Positions 60,432 to 64,000 of a stretch of DNA of 64,000 bases are shown one piece after another. The stretch lies in the NCBI GenBank assembly GCA_022841705.1, contig JALHQZ010000011.1:20664-84663 (forward strand), written 5' to 3'. The notes beneath the pieces were generated by a model. That model was not told where the DNA came from, did not search any database, and worked only from the letters and a program-made list of their open reading frames with translations. A program made the position numbers and the translations under genes. The DNA comes from Pirellulales bacterium. Its GTDB lineage: Bacteria; Planctomycetota; Planctomycetia; Pirellulales; Lacipirellulaceae. Within the stretch, counting starts at the first letter, position 1. Each line of letters opens with the position of its first letter.

Positions 60432-60837
60432 TTTCGGGAAGGGAGAAGGTGCGGTGCGTTGCGTCTGGTGAAGAATCGGGTTTCGCTGATGCCTCGGCCG
60501 AATAAGTAATCGCTGTGCCCTGGACTTTGGTAAAAGGAGTGAGCTTATGAATATGACGTCGCGTTGGACTCATGATGTCCTCCGTGCGAATTCCGCGAAC
60601 GAGCAAGGCATCGGCGATGAGCGAACGATGACAGCGCCACGGAACCGTTTCAACGCACATCAACACGATTGACCACCGGTTTGCTAACCGGGCCAATTCG
60701 TCGAGGCTTAGCTCAAACTCGGGCGTTTGCATGTAATCCGCATAGCCTTGAAAGGAGGCGTTTCTCCAGCCCTCGTTAAGCGAATCGCGTTTCGCATGAC
60801 GCAGCCCGCCGAGTCCCGGCAGGGGCGACAGTGCCAA
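60394..60837 (-). pseudogene. 5'-truncated DUF488 gene
   Basis: 147 codons starting from a TTG read L-P-G-L-G-G-L-R, N-E-G-W-R-N-A-S-F-Q-G-Y-A-D-Y-M, and L-M-C-V-E-T-V-P-W-R-C-H-R-S-L-I-A-D-A-L, which is the C-terminal two thirds of DUF488. The N-terminal part (T-I-G-H-S-x-R type) is missing and a stop codon lies in frame just upstream. The last codons overlap the ATPase gene on the other strand by 38 bp. The divergent SRAP-like gene starts 52 bp away. Confidence 0.8.
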
Positions 60838-60889
60838 CAGCTACGACATCTGCGACGTCTACGGCAAGAGTTGTTTCTAGGAGGGGAAG

Positions 60890-61357
60890 ATGTGCAAGGG
60901 AATTTCGGTGTTACGAGCTCGGATTCAGCAGGAGCTCTACGAAGAACGCTTACTCGAACAACGGCTGGCGGAACGGGGTGGCGAACCCGAGCTGCGGTTC
61001 ATGTATACCGACAAAGTGGTCTTGCTGCCGGTGCTGCACGCGGACCAGCTCCGCATTTATGAATGGGGCAACCGCGGCAACAAAGACTCGAAGCTTCCCC
61101 GGACAGGCTGGCGCCGTAATGAGAGTTTGCAGGCGGGCAAGTGGCGGTGGCTGCAGCCCGAGATCGTGGTGATTCCCGCAAATTTTGGCTTGGAGAAAGG
61201 GGTGTGGTTCCACATCACCGAGGGGCTGCACGGGATCGTAGTGTACGAGGAGAATTGCCGTCCGCATGTGTATATGCTGACCCAAGCCGCGAGCCATTAC
61301 TATGCCACGATGACCAAGCACGACCGGATGCCGCCACTGGTGGGGCAGGAGATCTGA
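60890..61357 (+). CDS. SRAP-like (YedK/HMCES family) protein, short form
   Basis: 155 residues. Cys2 after Met, the E-W-G-N-R block, R-R-N-E-S-L, V-I-P-A-N-F-G-L-E-K-G and the C-terminal T-K-H-D-R-M-P correspond in order to the SRAP catalytic parts (Cys2, Asn, Glu, and His in H-D-R-M-P). SRAP proteins bind abasic single-stranded DNA. It is shorter than YedK (about 220) and the M-C-G-R start is M-C-K-G. AGGAGGGGAAG is a strong RBS. Its 3' end enters repeat copy 3, and a second copy of this tail stands at 23335. Confidence 0.7.
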   Translation: MCKGISVLRARIQQELYEERLLEQRLAERGGEPELRFMYTDKVVLLPVLHADQLRIYEWGNRGNKDSKLPRTGWRRNESLQAGKWRWLQPEIVVIPANFGLEKGVWFHITEGLHGIVVYEENCRPHVYMLTQAASHYYATMTKHDRMPPLVGQEI

Positions 61358-61735
61358 GCGGGAACGGTGCTGATTTAATTTGTTCGAGTGCCTGCTGAGT
61401 TGATGGCGGCCCCAGACAGCGGTTCGCTGAGCGGTGACCCAATGAGGTTCCGCAAAGTATCATCACGTAACCTGCCTAAGTATCACGAGAGATACATTCC
61501 TAAATATCACTGGTGATACATACCCCATAAAAGACAGAAGCACGGCGGCCCGTGGTGCTTCGCACCGACCGCCGCAGAAGGTGAACTTTTTCAGCCACCA
61601 ACTTTGGGGTCACATCCGACAACATGCGCTGTGGGGCGCTCAGGCGGGCGCTCCCGCGCTCGGAGCGTTGCTGACGGCTCCCCCGGGCCTGATCGGGCAA
61701 CTGCGCGTCAGTGAGGCGCTCTCGCGCTCACAGCA
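61291..61735 (+). repeat. Structured dispersed repeat, copy 3 (with intact SRAP-like gene)
   Basis: The most complete copy: it starts in the last codons of the SRAP-like gene and runs past the tandem dyads, the GGTGC-TTC-GCACC hairpin and the GCGCTC-rich tail. AGGTT...AACCT arms flank GTATCAT before the dyads in both copies 1 and 3. Compare 23339-23775 and 24404-24645. Confidence 0.85.
61480..61519. repeat. Tandem pair of 16-bp dyads in repeat copy 3
   Basis: GTATCACGAGAGATAC (61480-61495) and ATATCACTGGTGATAC (61504-61519), the same 24-bp period as in copy 1. The second is nearly perfect (TATCAC-TG-GTGATA). Centres differ from copy 1 but pairing is kept, as expected for a functional dyad. 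Confidence 0.7.
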
Positions 61736-61982
61736 GAGTGGTTGTGCCCCCAGGACGGTTCGTCCTCGACGCCGAAGTTGCGTCGGTGTTTCACGCCGAC
61801 GCACCATCGCTTGGGCTCGGCAATCGCGTTTCCATCAGCTCCGCCCAGGCCACAAGTAAAAACGGCGAATCTTTAAGCCACATTCTTCAGACTTGGCTAC
61901 GGCGGTTGCAAGCTCTATGCTGGTACGAGGCCAACACACGAGAGGTTGCGCAGAAAGGACTTTGTGCAGGAGGCAATGGACA

Positions 61983-62804
61983 ATGCGACGTCTACTACGA
62001 TTCAACCTCAAGTCGCTTTTAGTATTCTGCACTCTCGTTCCAATTCTGCTCGGACTTCACGTATCCGATGCTCGCAGGCAGGAGAAGTCTGTACAGCAAA
62101 TCCAAGATCATGGCGGTTGGGTTGCTTACGACTATCGCATAGTAGATGGTGAATTCGACGCGTCATCCGAGTCTTCTGTTCCAGCATGGCTTAGGCGATC
62201 GCTAGGAGACGATTTTTTCCACTCAGTTGCGGAAGTAAGCTTCTTTACTAGGTTCGACGAGAACGGGACCCTGAGCGTTTGCAAAAATCCCGATGTGCTA
62301 CCTTTAGGGACGTTGCTGTCTGGCGTCCCTAGAACAAAATGTCTGCGTTTGTGGGGCACGCAAGTGACAGACAAAAACTTGGAAGCAATTTCTGAACTGG
62401 ACCACCTTGAAAGCTTGGTCATCGTTGAGGGGGTCAATATCACGGATGAGGGAGCGGCACACCTAAGCCGCCTACGACATCTCCGATGGCTAGTGCTCAC
62501 GGAGAGTCAGATCACGGACAAGTCGCTCCAGGGCATCTCGCAACTGCGTAATCTGAGAGTCCTCAATCTATGCTCACCGCACATTTCAGACAACGGTCTA
62601 CAATACCTGGCCAATCACAAGCGACTGGAAACCTTATTCGTGCATGGCCGGGGCGATCAACGAAGCGCAATTGATGACAAAGGGATTATGAGTTTGTGTA
62701 GTATGCCCAATCTTGCTTTTCTCAGTGTCAAGGATACCCACGTTACCGACAGTGGAATGAGCACGTTTATGATGAAACGCCCCAACTGCAAGATTCAACG
62801 TTAA
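61983..62804 (+). CDS. Short leucine-rich-repeat protein
   Basis: 273 residues. Membrane anchor near the N-terminus (F-N-L-K-S-L-L-V-F-C-T-L-V-P-I-L-L-G), typical of planctomycete LRR proteins, then about five LRR units with a T-D-x-x-L/G-x-x-L-x-x-L pattern (Q-V-T-D-K-N-L-E-A-I-S-E-L, Q-I-T-D-K-S-L-Q-G-I-S-Q-L, H-I-S-D-N-G-L-Q-Y-L). AGGAGG ten bases before the ATG supports the start; a longer frame from 61893 is rejected. Probably faces the periplasm; function unknown. Confidence 0.85.
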   Translation: MRRLLRFNLKSLLVFCTLVPILLGLHVSDARRQEKSVQQIQDHGGWVAYDYRIVDGEFDASSESSVPAWLRRSLGDDFFHSVAEVSFFTRFDENGTLSVCKNPDVLPLGTLLSGVPRTKCLRLWGTQVTDKNLEAISELDHLESLVIVEGVNITDEGAAHLSRLRHLRWLVLTESQITDKSLQGISQLRNLRVLNLCSPHISDNGLQYLANHKRLETLFVHGRGDQRSAIDDKGIMSLCSMPNLAFLSVKDTHVTDSGMSTFMMKRPNCKIQR

Positions 62805-63107
62805 GCTCCTTCTCCGGACCCGCTTTCGGTGCCTGGCTTCTGATGGCGCTGTTTCGCTCCGAGCCCTCGGAATAACCACGTCGGCTTCATCGGCCGACGC
62901 ATCGAAATTGCACAGAGGGCGTGACATGTGTCATCAATCACCAGTGCCTCAACCCGCTAAACGCCGAGACAACTCGAGCGCTCCTGATTGTGAACCGGCG
63001 GGGGGAGCGGGTTTTCTACGCAGCAGGCGCTCAAACACCCCAATCGCTTCCCTACATCGAGCCACTGAGCCAGAATCAGGTGATCCCGATTCCATCCGCG
63101 TGTTGCC
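62805..63107. other. Intergenic region
   Basis: About 300 bp between the LRR gene and the frameshifted gene. Several short ORFs overlap on both strands but none shows a family feature or RBS. Nothing else is seen. Confidence 0.4.
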
Positions 63108-63813
63108 GTGGCCCCGATCATCGAAACCCTTGCCCGCCGCCTTGAGCTCGTCAGCCGGACCTGCACCGGGGCCGTTGCTCCCTGGCAAGCTTGGCTCGAT
63201 GAACCCCTCGGGATTTCAGCCTGGCAGGCGTGGACGCTGTTGGGACTGATTCGCCATCGCCCCCGCCAACAATTTGTCCAGGCGGTGATGGTCGAACGGC
63301 TGCAGGCAGAGCCCGCGGCCCTGGCAATCGAAGGGGCTCTCGCTCACCCGGAAATCCCCCAGCAAGGAATTGTGCCGGGACTCCCCGCGTGGGAGTACTA
63401 TTTTCACGGACGCGGCTGCTGCCTCACCCACCGCACGTCGGGCCAATCCGTTGATGTGGATTTTCACGACGCCACGAGCGACTGGATCGCCGACTACTTC
63501 TTCATTCGGTATTTGCAGTCGGTGAGGCGACCTGTTCAACGCGGCCTATCAAAACGTCAATCTCCCGCTGACCTATTCGGGCGGCCTGCTAATTGCCCGG
63601 GGGTTCATTGAGGAGTTGTATGTCCACATGGGATTTCATCCCGCGTGGAAATACGAGCAGGTGCGAGAGCTCGTATTTTCGGAGGGGAGGTTGAGCGAAA
63701 GGTTTGACCGGTCAGCGAGCATGGCGGAGATTCGCCGCCTGATGGCGGACTCGCCAGAGCCCACCGAGAACATGATCGAATTCATTAACCAGGCGTTCGA
63801 CCGCAGGTACTGA
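63108..63813 (+). pseudogene. Frameshifted hypothetical gene (possible DUF6896 type)
   Basis: The first part (63108 to about 63525) reads W-Q-A-W-T-L-L-G-L-I-R-H-R-P and Y-Y-F-H-G-R-G-C-C-L-T-H, ending Y-L-Q-S-V. After a one-base shift near 63520-63530 the frame continues D-L-F-N-A-A-Y-Q-N-V-N-L-P-L-T-Y and A-R-G-F-I-E-E-L-Y-V-H-M-G-F-H-P to a stop at 63813. Both parts look like continuous coding sequence. Deleting one G restores Q-S-V-S-D-L-F-N. H-G-R-G-C-C recalls DUF6896, at low confidence. Either a real pseudogene or a sequencing error. Confidence 0.6.
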
Positions 63814-63869
63814 TCGTGCTGCGGGGGGCCAAGCGGCCGAAGGAACTTTTCTTGGCAGGGGTTACGCAC

Positions 63870-64000
63870 ATGTTTTCGCCTGATGAATTATTCGCATTAT
63901 TCCGTTGCGAAAGCGTCCTCCCGGGTCTCTTCTCCGGCGAAGCCGAGCAGGTCTGCCCCCACTGCGGGACGGACCAGACAATCTCGGTCGATGATCCGTT
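63870..64000 (+). CDS. Start of a gene running off the window
   Basis: The first 43 codons read M-F-S-P-D-E-L-F-A-L-F-R-C-E, then C-P-H-C-G, perhaps half of a zinc-binding pair. AGGGG about 10 bases upstream supports the start. The rest lies beyond the window, so no product is proposed. Confidence 0.45.
   Translation, partial: MFSPDELFALFRCESVLPGLFSGEAEQVCPHCGTDQTISVDDP

Noticed and set aside
1..64000. CRISPR array, integron or prophage
   Set aside because: No regular short repeat-spacer series, no integrase or cas gene and no phage structural genes were seen.

Overview
The window looks like a chromosome segment of a planctomycete, probably a relative of Pirellula or Blastopirellula. The signs are a DUF1559 pilin-like protein, a row of PEP-CTERM proteins, a short LRR protein with an R-F-N-L-K-S-L-L-V-F-type N-terminus, an AlgE-like porin, and many GTG/TTG starts. 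This is inferred from gene families; no rRNA or tRNA gene was found.

1-20.9 kb: a carbohydrate-use locus. It holds a DeoR/GlpR-type regulator, a ceramidase-like hydrolase, an FGGY kinase, four exported TIM-barrel-type proteins on the minus strand, a DUF4432 mutarotase-like protein, a DUF1559 protein, a class III aminotransferase, a D-lyxose-isomerase-like cupin, a lipoprotein, an MFS sugar porter, a class I aldolase and an iron-type alcohol dehydrogenase. Three promoter regions share an 18-bp dyad (TTATGTT..., ...TGAACA), so the locus is probably one regulon. An isomerase-kinase-aldolase-reductase route fits, but the sugar is unknown.

20.9-25.1 kb: debris and small genes. There is a fragment of a group II intron maturase, two related 32-bp repeats upstream of two small ORFs, a coupled TspO/CIA30 pair, a cytochrome c'-like protein, and two copies of a structured repeat whose third copy (61.3 kb) directly follows an intact SRAP-like gene.

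25.1-38.1 kb: nitrate and nitrite respiration. An outer-membrane porin is followed by NrfH and NrfA (nitrite to ammonium). A minus-strand operon encodes a tetraheme cytochrome, a four-cluster ferredoxin, a cupin, an NrfD-type quinol dehydrogenase and an Rrf2 regulator. Divergent from it lies napD-napA-tetraheme napB-napF plus two orphan ORFs. No NapC or NapGH is present, so the NrfD module probably feeds electrons to Nap. A 34-bp dyad sits between the two operons.

38.1-42.4 kb: five consecutive PEP-CTERM proteins, one with a formylglycine-generating-enzyme-like (SUMF1) domain. A C14 tract and a PfaD/nitronate-monooxygenase-like gene follow.

44.4-49.9 kb: nitric-oxide defence, with RIC (YtfE/ScdA), quinol NO reductase, flavohaemoglobin and an NsrR-like Rrf2 regulator. 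Palindromic ATGCA/TGCAT sites lie upstream of hmp and of the regulator.

50-61 kb: metal and arsenic genes. arsD, arsA and a thioredoxin-like gene sit upstream of a DevBCA-type ABC exporter; no arsenite permease or ArsR is visible. Then come a truncated Ca-type P-ATPase, a TbADH-like alcohol dehydrogenase, a P1B-4-type metal ATPase, a 5'-truncated DUF488 gene and the SRAP-like gene.

61-64 kb: the third repeat copy, an LRR protein, a frameshifted gene and the start of another gene.
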